A stretch of DNA of 64,000 bases. Origin: Ceratodon purpureus (Eukaryota > Streptophyta > Bryopsida > Pseudoditrichales > Ditrichaceae). The notes beneath the pieces are model-generated. The model was not told the origin of the DNA. It did not search any database and saw nothing but the letters and a program-made list of their open reading frames with translations. This document shows, piece by piece, positions 48,124-59,474 of this stretch; position 1 is the first letter of the stretch; the number at the start of each line of letters is the position of its first letter. Location: positions 91,717,948 through 91,781,947 of the forward strand of contig CM026426.1 of the NCBI GenBank assembly GCA_014871385.1. The letters are read 5' to 3'. The translations under genes were made by a program, and so were the position numbers.

Positions 48124-48680
48124 AATTTAGCTCACAGTGAGCTAAATCGTAGTGCAACTCAAAAGATTTAGCTCACTGTGAGCTAAATCGCAGTGCAACT
48201 TAAAGGATTTAGCTCACAGTGAGCTAAATCATAGTGTTACTTTGCGTATGAAGATCAATGTACGCAAAACATATGAACCTAAACAATAATTTAGCTCACA
48301 ATGAACTAAATTCTATGCCCTCATGACCACTTTAGCTCACTGTGAGCTAAATCCTCTAAACTAGTACGTTAAACTTTGATGACTTATGCCTGATTTCTGG
48401 AAGTAATGTACTAACATTCGCTCATAGTGATCTAAATATTTTAGATCTACTTAAAGCACATAGATAGAAACACCAACCCTATAAAGGCCGGCGTGAATAA
48501 AGTGTCCGTTCGTAATGTTAATGACCCGGTGCCCACAGGACAGAGGGACATTGAGATACCTACTTAAAGCAAGAGAACTCCAAGTGTAGAGATGCATACT
48601 TATTTGTACGAATTTAGCTCACAGTGAGCTAAATTCTCCACGCAACCTTCAACATTAAGCTAACAGTGAGCTAAATTAAT
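48124..48680. repeat. array of TTAGCTCACWGTGAGCTAA palindromes upstream of ParB-like gene 2
   Basis: About eight copies, many perfect, at about 48127, 48167, 48210, 48291, 48330, 48418 (weak), 48611 and 48655. Spacing is irregular (about 40-190 bp), unlike the tight array at 41.9-42.3 kb. Several are followed by AAATCGTAGTGCAACT-like sequence. Confidence 0.92.
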
Positions 48681-48765
48681 TTATACTCGTCATATTATCT
48701 GATTCGTCTTTTTGATGAATGATTTGGATTGATACGTTAGATACATCATCAAAAACCTCGTTGAA

Positions 48766-49018
48766 TGACCATATTTGTTATTTTGAGACAATTTCAGAAC
48801 TTTGAGACTTTTGAAGAAAATTTCAGCAATTGATTTTAGACAATTTGAACTTTATGTGACTTTCTAATTATAGATTATCCTTGACTCGAGGATAATCTTC
48901 CCATATATAGTCAAAATATTTATGACAAATATAGAATCAATTAAGAAATCAATGAAAAAGCTATAGTCAAGCATTAAATTGAGACCATGAAAAGTCTCAA
49001 TATAACAAATATGGTGTT
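48766..49018. mobile_element. MITE family A, copy 2 (253 bp)
   Basis: Near-identical reverse complement of 16184-16437, with terminal repeats GACCATATTTGTTATTTTGA and GTCTCAATATAACAAATATG. The central palindrome is GATTATCCTTGACTCGAGGA. It ends 34 bp before the main exon of the second ParB-like gene, so presumably lies in an intron. Confidence 0.8.
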
Positions 49019-49052
49019 TTGAGCTAATACAGCATTGTGTGAATGATTTCAG

Positions 49053-51198
49053 ATGACGATGGTTACCCGAGTGCTAATACCAGATGGATACGACATGAGT
49101 CACCTCGATCCGTTCATAGAAAGGTTTAAAAACCCCGATCCAGCGACCCCTTTCATTGAACCGTCGTTGGAGAATTCCTACGGTTCCCTGTGGCAGTTCA
49201 AGACCCAAGTCGAGGGTTGGTCCCTGGCCGTATCTCGGTACCACAAGTTCGTGAGGATCTTGCATAAAGAGAAGAACAGTCTTCGGTATCTAGACCTGTC
49301 TGTACATAAGTGACTGAAGGTAATCGAGGAACATCACGGGAAGTACATTGTACTAGTGGTTGGTGCTGTAGACCGAGATTTTGAGTGTGACTTGTCACAC
49401 GTCCACTCGTTGATAAATGAAGTCGGTGCTGAACATGCTCAATTTGACGCGGATCCGCTGATAAAAAGCATGATCGGAACATCATGCGAAGACCTTATAC
49501 TCTACCTAGAGAAGACCTCGTGGAAGAATGAAGATGGTACACAGTTGAGTGCCGTATCCTCTGGACGTAGACTGAATCGAGTTTTCTTGACACTGACTCA
49601 CTATATAACTAACAAATCCGCCTCCAAGATCTCCACAGTTTCGTTACAGAGCTCAGCATTAGTTGCTGTGCGCGAGGACTCTGCTGCTCCATCACGAGGG
49701 AGCATTCAACAAACATACGCATTACCGATTCCAGCACCTTCTCGTTCACGTGAAAGCAAGCGCCCGGCCAATGATATACAAGAAGCCTCCACTTCGAAGA
49801 AGAAACAGAGGCAGACAGGGAAGGCAAGGAGCTTTGGATCTGGTCTCACGCAGACAGAAGAAACGAAGAAGACGAAGGCTAAGGCTGAGGAGAAGGACGT
49901 CTCGGATTATCAGAAATTCACAGAGATACAAAAGACATTCTGGGATGACTGTGAATCCGCATATGTCTTCAACATGAAGACCACATTCCCAGTTAATGTG
50001 AAACAGTGCCACATTGCAAAGGATGAGTATATCGTCCGAGACCTAGAGAGAAAGATCATTAAATCGGTTAAAGAGGAGCTTGTTAGGATGGGAGACATTA
50101 ACCAGAGACAGAAGGTCTGTCTAATGCCAGTGACAGACAAACCAGAACTCCTGCCAGAGAAGCCAAAGTCTTGGGGCGAGATTAAAGATGGAAAATTTAT
50201 GATCATCAATGGTCAACATAGTATAGTAGCTTCACAAGAGTTACAGATTTCAGGTTGCGGGGAGAAGAGGAAGAAAGAGCTCGAGTACTGGGACGCGTAC
50301 ATTGTGTGGAGCAAAGAAGCTATGATTCTGGTCAGAATCTCGGAGTTCTATAACATGTGTAACCATCTTAATCATGCGCAACCGACGTGGGGTACTAACA
50401 TACTTAGTGCGCGGAATGTCTGGATTAGCCAAAATAAACCTACTAATATGAAGGACAACAATCGCCATAATGGGGCCATATACAACACCAAGAAATATTA
50501 GGTAAGTGTAATTGGATCTAATACGTGATTTCTTCAAGACGATTGTGTAGAGAGTTTAACTTTAATTTGGTTCATTGTGAGCTAAATCAAGAGCTTGAGT
50601 TTACACTGAATTCAGTGAGCTAAATTTGTTATTTCAAATGGTTTAATGGACTCTTACCTGTATGGTTTACTGTATGGTTTGCGGATTCCTGTAATTGTAG
50701 AACTGTCTGGTTCAAGGGTTTGAATAGGTAAATAGTTGAACAATTTTTGGTTGATTAGGGTTGTAAACTATTATGTTTACGGGTTTCTATAGTGATATAG
50801 TTCCATGAAGTAATGGTTTGTATAGCTATATAGTTGGACAAGTGTATTGAATTAATATACATAAATAAATGAAATAAAATCTCTCTAATTTGAAACTCTG
50901 AATTTTGCAAAAATTCGTGGAGTTGCTTATAAAGCGATTCCAGAACATTGACCCCAGCAAGGATGGAAAGCAAGTGCAGGGGCCGGCTGATATAAAGAAC
51001 GAGATGGTTATCATCACCGCTCTAGAAGATCATTTTAGTCAGTGGAAGGAGTTCATCACGAAGCACAGCACGGGAGAGTTGATAGATCCTGAGACTTGCG
51101 AGAGGTTCAACCAGAAAAATGGCTTCAAAGGCGAAAAGTTGTTTCAACTCCAACGCAGCTTCTTCCGTGGAATGGACATTAGAGAAAATTTCGGGTGA
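49053..51198 (+). pseudogene. ParB/sulfiredoxin-like domain gene 2
   Basis: The main exon 49053-50501 follows a TTTCAG acceptor. It reads VTRVLIPDGYDMSHLDPFIE, ENSYGSLWQFKTQVEGWSLA, a TGA at 49311, GKYIVLVVGAVDRDFECDLS, ARG-like SGRRLNRVFLTLTHYI, then a basic Lys/Arg linker (SKKKQRQTGKAR). The ParB-like block includes RQKVCLMPVTDKPELLPEKP, then DGKFMIINGQHSIVASQELQ, WDAYIVWSKEAMILVRISEF and PTWGTNILSARNVW. NGQHS stands where ParB-fold proteins have (D/N)GxHR. The last codon is TAG in TAG|GTAAGT; a CAG|GTAAGT donor is the likely ancestor. The intron 50502-50910 (acceptor TTTTGCAA, probably once CAG) leads in phase 0 to 50911-51198, KFVELLIKRFQNIDPSKDGK to DIRENFG. The intron contains palindrome copies. 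Biochemical role unknown. Confidence 0.55.
50567..50632. repeat. palindrome copies inside the ParB-like gene 2 intron
   Basis: TTTGGTTCATTGTGAGCTAA at 50567 and TTCAGTGAGCTAAA at 50618: one nearly full and one half copy of the 48.1-kb palindrome. Confidence 0.7.
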
Positions 51199-51516
51199 AG
51201 GAGTGTCCAGTACTTTTGGCTTGGAAATGCAATTAAACTTTTCCGAAAATCAAAGAAATTGGCCAGTTTGAGTACTTGCAGCAAGTTGCCATCAAATCCA
51301 TCGACCACTCAAAATGTAGAGCCATGGGGAAGTTGGCACTGTGTGGAAAAGTAGTGGGCCTTGTTGGTAGCATTTGGGTTGTCCCGCATGTACTCCGTTG
51401 GTAACAGTAATGAGAACCTGGGATAAAATATAATATCAAGCCAAATATATTATGTATTTAACCTTGATACATAGTTTTTGGGAAAATGTACATTCGGATT
51501 AATCTAGGATTATTTA

Positions 51517-51580
51517 TGTTGGCACCATGTGGTCATGTGGAGACATGAGTGTATTATATATGGTACACATGGTGCCAACA
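51517..51580. promoter_or_regulatory. 15-bp perfect inverted repeat upstream of transposase gene
   Basis: TGTTGGCACCATGTG (51517-51531) and CACATGGTGCCAACA (51566-51580) with a 34-bp spacer, about 230 bp upstream of the ATG at 51806. Could be a transposase-binding site, subterminal repeat or control site. Confidence 0.6.
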
Positions 51581-51805
51581 CGTGTGTGTGTGTTGCCACC
51601 AACAGAATGGCCGAGAGATGTGGACAGGTTGACGTACTGTTGTGGACATGTAAAAATTTCCCGCCATTGGGGACAAGACCAATGAAAATGTTTCCCGGCA
51701 AATCCCAGCCATGTCCAGACTTTGTTCTACAAATAGAATTCTTTCCCGCCCTATACAGGGTTCTTTCCAGGTGGCCACTTGATTGTCTCAGTTTTGTTGT
51801 TGGAG

Positions 51806-54800
51806 ATGGCGCTTCAGGATGTTGCCAACAGGGGAAGGGGTAGTGGATACACGGCATCTGTAGCTCTTGATAGCAAGTTCGCACCTATTGTCAAGAAAGG
51901 GGTTCGACTTGATCAACAAGTCTCCAGATTAGAATTTCCAGTCTTGAGAGCATCTGGTGCCACCAACTTGGATCTGTGGTTGGATGGAAATTTGTACCCA
52001 ACAGATCCACTCACTAGGAAGCCACCGCAGTTTGGGACGTTGAAGAGTTGTTTGGAATTCCTTTGTCATGGCGAATCTGGCCTGTTAGGATATACGAAAC
52101 GCCTCGTTAGCACCAACAATGCAATAGTGGGGTTGGAACAAGAGCTAGAAAAGGCAAGGACTCATTGTATCCGTGAAAAGGTTGGCTTGCAAAATTCCGT
52201 TGCCAATCTGAAGTCCGAACTTGATGCTGCAAATAGCAGATGGGCAATGCGTTCAGCTGACCTTCTTGCCGGTAGTACAGAGGAGATTAATATGTTGAAG
52301 AGCAAATCTGAATCTTTGAGGTCTCGATGTGTAGCACTGGAAGATCAGTTGGAGCGTAACGAGTACAATTATAGAAACAACTTACTACACCTCCGACAGC
52401 AGGGACAAGAAGCGGCTGATCAACATGCAGAAGAAATATCGTTGGCAATGTTGCAAGCAACCCATGGTTTGCGACAAGTACGTGAAGCGCACCAACAACA
52501 ACTTGCGGATGGGCAACATGAACTGACAGAAGCAAGGAGGGCTTTGTCGAATTTGAGGAAGAATATTGAACGAATGATTAGTACTCCACTAGGAGCACAA
52601 TTGAGAGCATCCAAGGGTTTATCTGAATTAGCCAAGACTGGTGGAGCTGCAAGAGCTCGTATAGCCAAAATTAGAAGCTTGTTGCAACCCAGGGTAGTTC
52701 AATTCCATACATGATGGAAACAAGACATCAAAAGGTAGGAAGCGGTTGTGTGGCCACAGGGACATACAAGAGGGGACAGGCCATGCTCTTGCTCAAATAA
52801 TGTCACAAGGAGAAACAGTGGCATTGGTGTCAAATCCGCGAAATAGTTTTGCGGCAACCAGGATGACCAACTACTACCTTGAGAGAATTGGGAAGGAGCT
52901 AGGAACAGAAGTGCTTCTGGCAGCATGTGATATGACTGGAGTCTTTAAAAAAGGATACGGTGAGATCTATAAGACAGTTAAAGGGAGAGTGCAGCTTGTT
53001 GACGAACGCCTAAAGGCAACATTTTTGCCAAATCCTCACAAGGTACGTGGTAACACTTGTTGGGAACACTGATTTTGAAGCAGAGTACTAGTTAACCTTG
53101 ATACTAGTCTTACTGTTGAGAACACTGTTGGGAACTAGAATTTGTGAGAAAAAATCATCTGGTTTGCCATTTTATTGGTTCTAATCAAATAACATGCATG
53201 CATGTGATTGTTGTTTAACTTTTAAAATTGAACTCTGGGCAATGCATTTAACAGGTCAGTTTGTTGCGAACAGAATTAAATTCAAAGTTGAAAGATCTTG
53301 TTGGTGACTATTACTCCATAGATAATACACTGGAACTGGTAACACAAGTTCCAACGACCAAAGGAAAGAAGAAGAAATCAGAGATTGAAAGAGTTGTCTT
53401 GACATCAAAAAATTCTTTGTTTGTTGACATCGAAGCTGTGCAACGGAGTATCGTGAAGCTGTACGGTTTTACCACCGAAGGTAACTACTTCGTTCAGAAG
53501 CAACCGTAGACAAGTATGGACAGTTAGCTATGTGTTCCCAACGAGTTTCTTATTGATTAGCAATTCTACGCTTTGTCATGATTGCATCGTGCTCAAATGT
53601 GGTAGCTGTTGGGATGTGCAGAAGTTGGAAACACGCCTTTGGTCTTTGTGTTGAAGATGGACGAAGCTGAGATTATGCATGGAAGGAAGTATGAAAGGGT
53701 TAGTTTGACAACTATGAATCGTGCCTTAGACACCAGCATTGAAAAAAGTGACGATAGGTATTTTTCGATTCAGTCAGAAATAGAAATATGGCCTGTTGCT
53801 TGCTTTGAGGTTGCCAAAGAATCACATGAGGTCCTCAAATGGGTGTTTGAACTTACTGCGTTCCCAGCATTGATCAAAGCTCAAGAAGGGGGCCAGCTGC
53901 TTTCTGTTGAAGGTGTTGGCAACTTCAAAGTCGAGTGGCACTTATCTGCAGATATGAAGACAATCAAATGCTTGTATGGATTGAAGCATGGCGCCAACAC
54001 GAAACATTCTTGCATCTACTGTAACCAAGAGAGGACAAAACCTGTGGTGGGAATAGCGGCAAGTGCCACCTCTGAGGCAAAGAGAAGAAAGCATACGTGG
54101 CATGGAGGTCTATTTGCAAGTAATATCAGATCCAACCCGTCTCCTATTGTAGAAGAATCGCGATGGAAACCTATATTGCCTACTCCAGTTGAAAGAGTCC
54201 ATATTTGTACATTGCATGCTTTGACAAGAATGACTGAGAAAATTCTTCACATGCACTTCATGTTCATTTGGAACATGGAGAATGAAGTTCGTCAACATGC
54301 TGCTATAGAGAATATGGAAAAGACACTGTTTGCAGCTGGGCTTCATGGTGGGAACGTGCGCATAATGAAGGGTGCAACACTCAGCGGTGCTTCCAACAGT
54401 GTCCCTATCAAACCTTCCCTCAGTGGCGTGACTGCAGCTAGGATGTTCCAACCGTCCACTTGGTCAGGGCAAGATCGAGTGTGGAAGGATGTTTTGTGCT
54501 TAGAAAACAACACTCTAGATCAGGGTAGGCAATATGTAGATAGGGTGGAAATGTGGGAAGCGTTGGAACAAGTGTTTCCATATCTGGTGGGCCTTACCTT
54601 GAATCAGGGGCAGATCAGCACTTTTAGGCCTAAAATTGAGAGATGGGGGCGCCTTTACTTGAAGTGTTTTGGGGAAGACCACGTCACTCATTATATGGTA
54701 GGATTTTGGATTTGAACCACCATTACTATTTGATCTTAATTGTTGCCAATAGTTCTAGTCATTACTACCGTGTTGTTTAGGATGTACTAATAATTCATGA

Positions 54801-55293
54801 AACTGGCTTTGTTTTGTAGCATAACCTTGTGAGGCACGGTCCTTGGTATGTGGAAACATACGGGAGCCTTGCTGTTTGGAACAATCAAGGTATGGAAAAA
54901 TCGCATCATGCAGCTAAGGCTGCTAATCAACACCACACTCAACACAACGGCACTAAGGACAGGACAAGTGCTATTGTTCAGCAATATCAACATTGGTATC
55001 GGAATATACAGCACCGGTTTGCAAAGAAGGAACGACTGCAAAGAATCAACAACGTTAGGTCAGTGGAAAATGACGAGTTCATAGCAGCAGCATTGCAGAA
55101 AAAGAGGATGGCATATAACGCATAAGATGCGGTGGAGGGAGCAAGAAGGTAGAGGGAAGATAGAACACGGGTTGGCAGAGCTTGGGTTAGGGTGGACGTG
55201 ACAGAAGATTCCGTCGATAACAATGTTGTTGGCAACGTGGAGTCCTCCGAAGATCAACAAAGCCACATAGAAAATAGCGATGATGATACTTAG
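51806..55293 (+). pseudogene. DDE-type transposase gene, five exons, unassigned family
   Basis: ATG at 51806 in good context (GAGATGGCG). Exon 1 (to about 52711) encodes a conserved opening (FAPIVKKGVRLDQQVSRLEF; KPPQFGTLKSCLEFL), then about 150 residues of coiled coil. A four-base insertion near 52712 shifts into KGRKRLCGHRDIQEGTGHAL, exon ending 53042. Exons 53255-53480, 53622-54697 and 54820-55293 follow with GT-AG introns in matching phase. Exon 4 has VFVLKMDEAEIMHGRKYERV, EIEIWPVACFEVAKESHEVL, WHLSADMKTIKCLYGLKHGA, zinc-like KHSCIYCNQ and VERVHICTLHALTRMTEKIL. Exon 5 has WYVETYGSLAVWNNQGMEKS and HTQHNGTKDRTSAIVQQYQH. Asp in MDE, Asp in SADMK and Glu in MEKS are candidate catalytic residues. 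TAA 55123 and TAG about 55162 cut the tail. It resembles CxxC-containing transposon proteins of invertebrates (memory, not checked). Confidence 0.65.
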
Positions 55294-55340
55294 TCTAAAG
55301 TTTACCTCAAGGTTGCAAACTGTTTACCATTGAAGTGAAG

Positions 55341-55518
55341 GGCTCTTGAGGTTTCTCATTGGAGTCTAAAGCTTAAACCTTGATCCCTTTGGATGTGCTT
55401 ATATGGTTATACTTTTGGTGAATTTTGGCATTGAGATCTTTAAGAGAGTATTTTAGAGTTAGTACTGTTGGGAACTCCGGTAAGTTGAACTGTCACGAGG
55501 GACTCTTGGATTTAGTTG
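55341..55518. repeat. 3' flank direct repeat, copy 1
   Basis: GGCTCTTGAGG...CATTGGAGTCTAAA...TACTGTTGGGAACTCCGGTA to GACTCTTGGATTTAG. The same sequence, about 90% similar by eye, is at 59220-59394. The two copies bracket the RING-type gene. Confidence 0.8.
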
Positions 55519-56381
55519 GTGGAATCGTGAGGCTACTAATTTCCCGTTAGGAACTGTTCATGACAAACAAGAGCAGGTTGGTTTTGTGGTTTTCAGTTTG
55601 TTATTTGGAATATGAAATTGCATTACAATATGCAAAAGTCTTGTTTCCAGATTTAATTCTTGTGCTGGCAGGTTTCCAACGCATATCCTGCTAATGTACT
55701 AATTCATGTACTAATTTTGAAGTCAAGCAAATGCCATTGTCAAATATGAATCCGAATTACCTATTATTCCGAAGATGCCTTTACTTGAAATATAGATCTG
55801 CTTCAGACTTGGAACAATGTTCACTGCACTTGAATAGTTCATTTTGCAAAAATGAGTTCATGGTGCTTATCAACATCGTGCAGAATTGACTAGGAGTATC
55901 ATGGGTCACAATGGTCATACAAATTCAGTCACAAAGGTCATACAAAGACAATGGCTACAAGCATTATATTTACCACACCCAAAAATCATCATTTCAAGGT
56001 ACTAGCATTCCATCAGAAGCAACCATTCCATTAGAAGAAACCATGGGTAGCATCCTATCAGGAAAAACAGTCATGGGTAGCATAATCTCAGACAAAGTAA
56101 ACTTTGGTAGCATTACATCACTCCAAATCATCTATAGGACGCATTCTTTCAAACAAAATGTCATGGGTACTACTTATCCATCTAACCAAAATCATGGGTG
56201 GCATTCCACCATGCGTTAGCCCTTGGGTGATTGGTATATATCAAGCATCAGTCCTGACTTTGATTCTCGTTCTAAAGGTCATTTGTAGACTGAAGCAAAG
56301 ACCTGATTGATAGTCTAAGCTGCGAGGCCATTACCAGCAGCTGCTACAGATGGAGGCCGCCTTTGATCCAGGAGTGAGAGA
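55519..56381. other. no gene seen between the convergent genes
   Basis: AT-rich. 55985-56215 has five loose repeats of a CATGGGTAGCAT-like unit (TAGCATNNNATCA). Probably the 3' flanks of the two converging genes. Confidence 0.4.
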
Positions 56382-58070
56382 CTAGCTAGCAGGTGAGTTC
56401 AATGTCGCTCCAGCCTGAGACGATTCACCCTCACCAGGCACAGGGGTGGGCTCTGAATCCAATTTTGACATCCTTAGAGGCAGTTCACACTCAAATGAAC
56501 CAGACCCTGGTCTCTTCCTCGAGAGAGGCATGTCAGCATCTTCGTCAAATTCATATGCATACGGGTCCTCAACTGGAGTTGAGGTCACGTTGGTAGTGGT
56601 GTCTTCGCATGCTTCTGGCTTTGGTGCCGACACATCAAACCCCTATGCTGCCATCCACCGAGGGTCACCTTTTTGTTTGCACAGAGGACACACACGACCT
56701 CCTGCAAGAAGCTCTGCCCACAGACACCAAGGGTGGAACAAACAACCACAAGAAAAAGGGAAGACGGTGTTCGCAACAAACTTGAGGTGGCACCGAGGAC
56801 AAGGTTTGTCCAGGTGAAGAACAGGGTCTCCACCCACCTCTCCTCTGTTGTTTCCATCAGGCGCCTTTGGCTTGATGGAGGCTTGAGCAAGTTTTTCGGT
56901 TTTGCACTTCTCCTGGAGGTCTGCAATTTCCTCCTCCGCCTTCTTGTACTTCATTGCAGCCACATCCACATCTTTCTTTGCTGAAGTCCTGGCGAGGTCA
57001 GCCGCATCCATCTCCAAGATGTTTGCTTGAATCTCCCCCCCGACCTTGCGGATCTCCCTATCATTCAGAATCTTCTCCTCTACATCCCTGGCCCGCTGTA
57101 GCTCCTTACTCTTCTTCCGCAAGAGCATTGCATGCTGTTGGAGGCGCTCATCCTCGGCCTCAAAGTGGCAAATCTTCTCATCCATCTGCAACAGGGATTG
57201 CTGCTTCGTCTCCAGCTCTTTCTCTGCAGCTTGAAGCTCGGCTGTCTTACGCACCACCTCCTCGAGCAATTCTTCGAGCTTAGTAGTAGCACAGCCCTTC
57301 GTGTCGCCACCAGTACTTCCTTCTTGGTGCGGTTCCTTGACGTTGCCAACAGAAGCGCCTCCTCCACCATCACCCCAAGTATCGCATCCTCCATCCTTCA
57401 AGAACGTTGCCACCTCCTTGAGAATTCGCTCAACCTGGTAACGGAGAGCTGGGGGTCGCAGCTTCAAGGGATTTAGGGATGCATGTTGGAAACGTTCCTC
57501 CAGAATCTGAGCCGCTGCCCCGGCCCAATTGACTGGGTGCCCCTCCTTGAAATGGTAAATGCAAGCCCACAAGAATGATTGACTGAAGGCCTTGTTGTCC
57601 GGAGCTTCCCCATACACGTCCATGTAGCATTGGTTGTACTTCTTCAAGGCTACTTCATCACAGCATTGCTTGAAGTAGTGTCGATTTTTGTTGACACCAT
57701 TGCCAGGAGGCCATATCTGATTGTACCAAGAGCGAGACACCATAGCTTCGGTGACCTTGTTGGGCATGGGTCCTTCATTGCTAAGCCCGAACGCCTCCAC
57801 AAAAAAGGTAGGTGGGTACCTGGCATCGTCCCTCCCCAGCAGCAACGGAGCCTTAGCCTGGAGGCGCTCACATAGCTTTTGTGGAATTCCATCCAGATTG
57901 AAGGGAGTCTCCCACTGATAGCTGGTGATCCCTTCCGGCCCTGGTTCCGTCTTGACCTTCGGCAGATCCGTCTTCCCCTTCGCGGAATCGCGCCGCAGCT
58001 CCTCCTCTTGTGCCACAGCTTTCCCTTTCACCAAAGATTTGGATCGCCGCTGCACAAATAGGTTTGACAT
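56382..58070 (-). CDS. coiled-coil RING-type zinc-finger protein
   Basis: ATG at 58070-58068 (MSNLFVQRRSKSLVKGKAVA), open for 475 codons to a TAG at 56645-56643. The same frame then stays open for a further 86 codons to 56382 (GFDVSAPKPEACEDTTTN, acidic FDEDADMPLSRKRPG), so the TAG may replace a CAG or TGG. The N-terminal region has EAFGLSNEGPMPNKVTEAMV and NKNRHYFKQCCDEVALKKYN. There is a glycine-rich linker, then about 160 residues of Glu/Lys heptads (KLEELLEEVVRKTAELQAAE). Near residues 425-470 is a RING: CPRC, SCGC, FHPWC, CPLC, i.e. C-x2-C-x13-C-x-C-x2-H-x2-C-x11-C-x2-C. This suggests a ubiquitin ligase or zinc-binding scaffold. It converges with the DDE transposase gene and may be the element's second gene. 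No intron needed. Confidence 0.65.
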
Positions 58071-58678
58071 TCTGCTGCACAAATAAGTTTATCATCAAAT
58101 TGCCATTCCCTCTTGATCCTAAAAAAATATTTTCTAACTAAATTAGACGTTGCGTCCCATCAGTAAACTATTATCTCCAGTTCAACACAGAGCAAGAAAA
58201 CAACATGCAGAAATCAATTCACGAGCCATGCACAAATAGGATTGACATTCTGCAACCACAATATTACTGAAGGCAGGCACTGACAACAAAGGTAATAGAT
58301 TTCTAAACATACCCAGCAGTTTCCTTGAAAGCGTAAGACCCGGCTGCTCCAATTCAAACTCCCCTTGGCCGCCCAAGACCTTTACATCACAACAACAACA
58401 TTAGAATGCTCAAAGACTTTATCCGTGCAATGTGGCCCATATCAGATTTGTGAGTTCATTGGAAGGGTGTTTCCACCTGGAACTGGCTGGGTTATCATCG
58501 AATTGCCATTCCCTCTTGATCTTGAAAATATATTTTCTAACTAAATTAGACATTGCGTCCCATTAGTAAACTATTATCTCCAGTTCAACACAGAGTAAGA
58601 AAACAACATGCCGAAACCAATTCACGAGCCATGCACAAATAGGTTTGACATTCTGCAACCACAGCATTACTGAAAGCA
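58047..58678. repeat. duplicated block at the RING gene 5' end
   Basis: 58091-58278 and 58492-58678 are direct copies (ATTGCCATTCCCTCTTGATC; CACGAGCCATGCACAAATAG; TTGACATTCTGCAACCACA). A third short copy of GCACAAATAGGTTTGACATT at 58050-58070 contains the RING start codon, so the gene start itself lies in the repeat. Confidence 0.85.
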
Positions 58679-58742
58679 TAGCAACAAGCTCGCGCACCTC
58701 ACGGAATTTGCCCTCCGCAAACGTGGTTCTAAAATACTATGC

Positions 58743-58935
58743 TAAATAAAGCAACACACACGGCCACAACCCTCTGGTAGCAACACGCACGGCCACATTA
58801 CTCTAGTAGCAACACACCCCGCCACAACCCTTTGGTAGCAACACACATGGCCCAAATTCGACGCTCTGGTAAAACCCTCAAGGCCACAACCCTATGGTTA
58901 TTTAATAATCACGGCCACAACCCTCTACTAAACCC
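58743..58935. repeat. degenerate 28-32-bp tandem repeat
   Basis: Five or six units of roughly GTAGCAACACACACGGCCAC followed by AACCCTCTG. Variation is mostly single-base. Confidence 0.8.
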
Positions 58936-59219
58936 TTGACCTAATCCGTGGACGCCCAACCCCTAAAGCTGGGACTTTTTACTTTTTAGAACTTAAAATT
59001 TGCCAATCAGAAGTAAAAGTGGAAAAGTAAAAGTAAAAGTTTATTTGCTAATCAAATTCCAGGTAAGAGTGGAAGTTGGCCTCTTGAGGATTTACATTGG
59101 AGTCTAAAGCTAATATACAATTACTAATTAATCAAGCAACATTAATCAATCACGGAAATCAGTAATTTACTCATTTAGTAATTGCGAAACTACCAAATTC
59201 CAAGTAAAAGTGGTTATAC

Positions 59220-59394
59220 GGCTCTTGAGGTATCACATTGGAGTCTAAGACTTAAACCTTCATCCCTTTGGATGTGTTTATATTGTTATACTTTTGGTAA
59301 ATTTTGGCATTGAGATCTTTTAGCAAGATATTTTAGAATTAGTACTGTTGGGAACTCCGGTAAGTTGAACTGTCGAGGGACTCTTAGATGTAGT
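59220..59394. repeat. 3' flank direct repeat, copy 2
   Basis: Second copy of 55341-55518, including TACTGTTGGGAACTCCGGTA. The reverse complement of its last part (ACTTACCGGAGTTCCCAACA) recurs at 60058-60077. Confidence 0.8.
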
Positions 59395-59474
59395 GAAATG
59401 TGAACGGGCAAAACAATTTACTGAAGGCAGGCGGTGGCAACAAATTTTTATTTTTTTAATTTTTTTTATTTTTT

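Noticed and set aside
49053-50501. Alternative genetic code (TAG read as an amino acid)
   Set aside because: Gag, the RING gene and other frames also end normally, TGA and TAA occur too, and frameshifts accompany the stops; decay explains this better.
56673-57875. Several plus-strand frames of 100 residues or more
   Set aside because: Shadows of the RING/coiled-coil gene on the minus strand.
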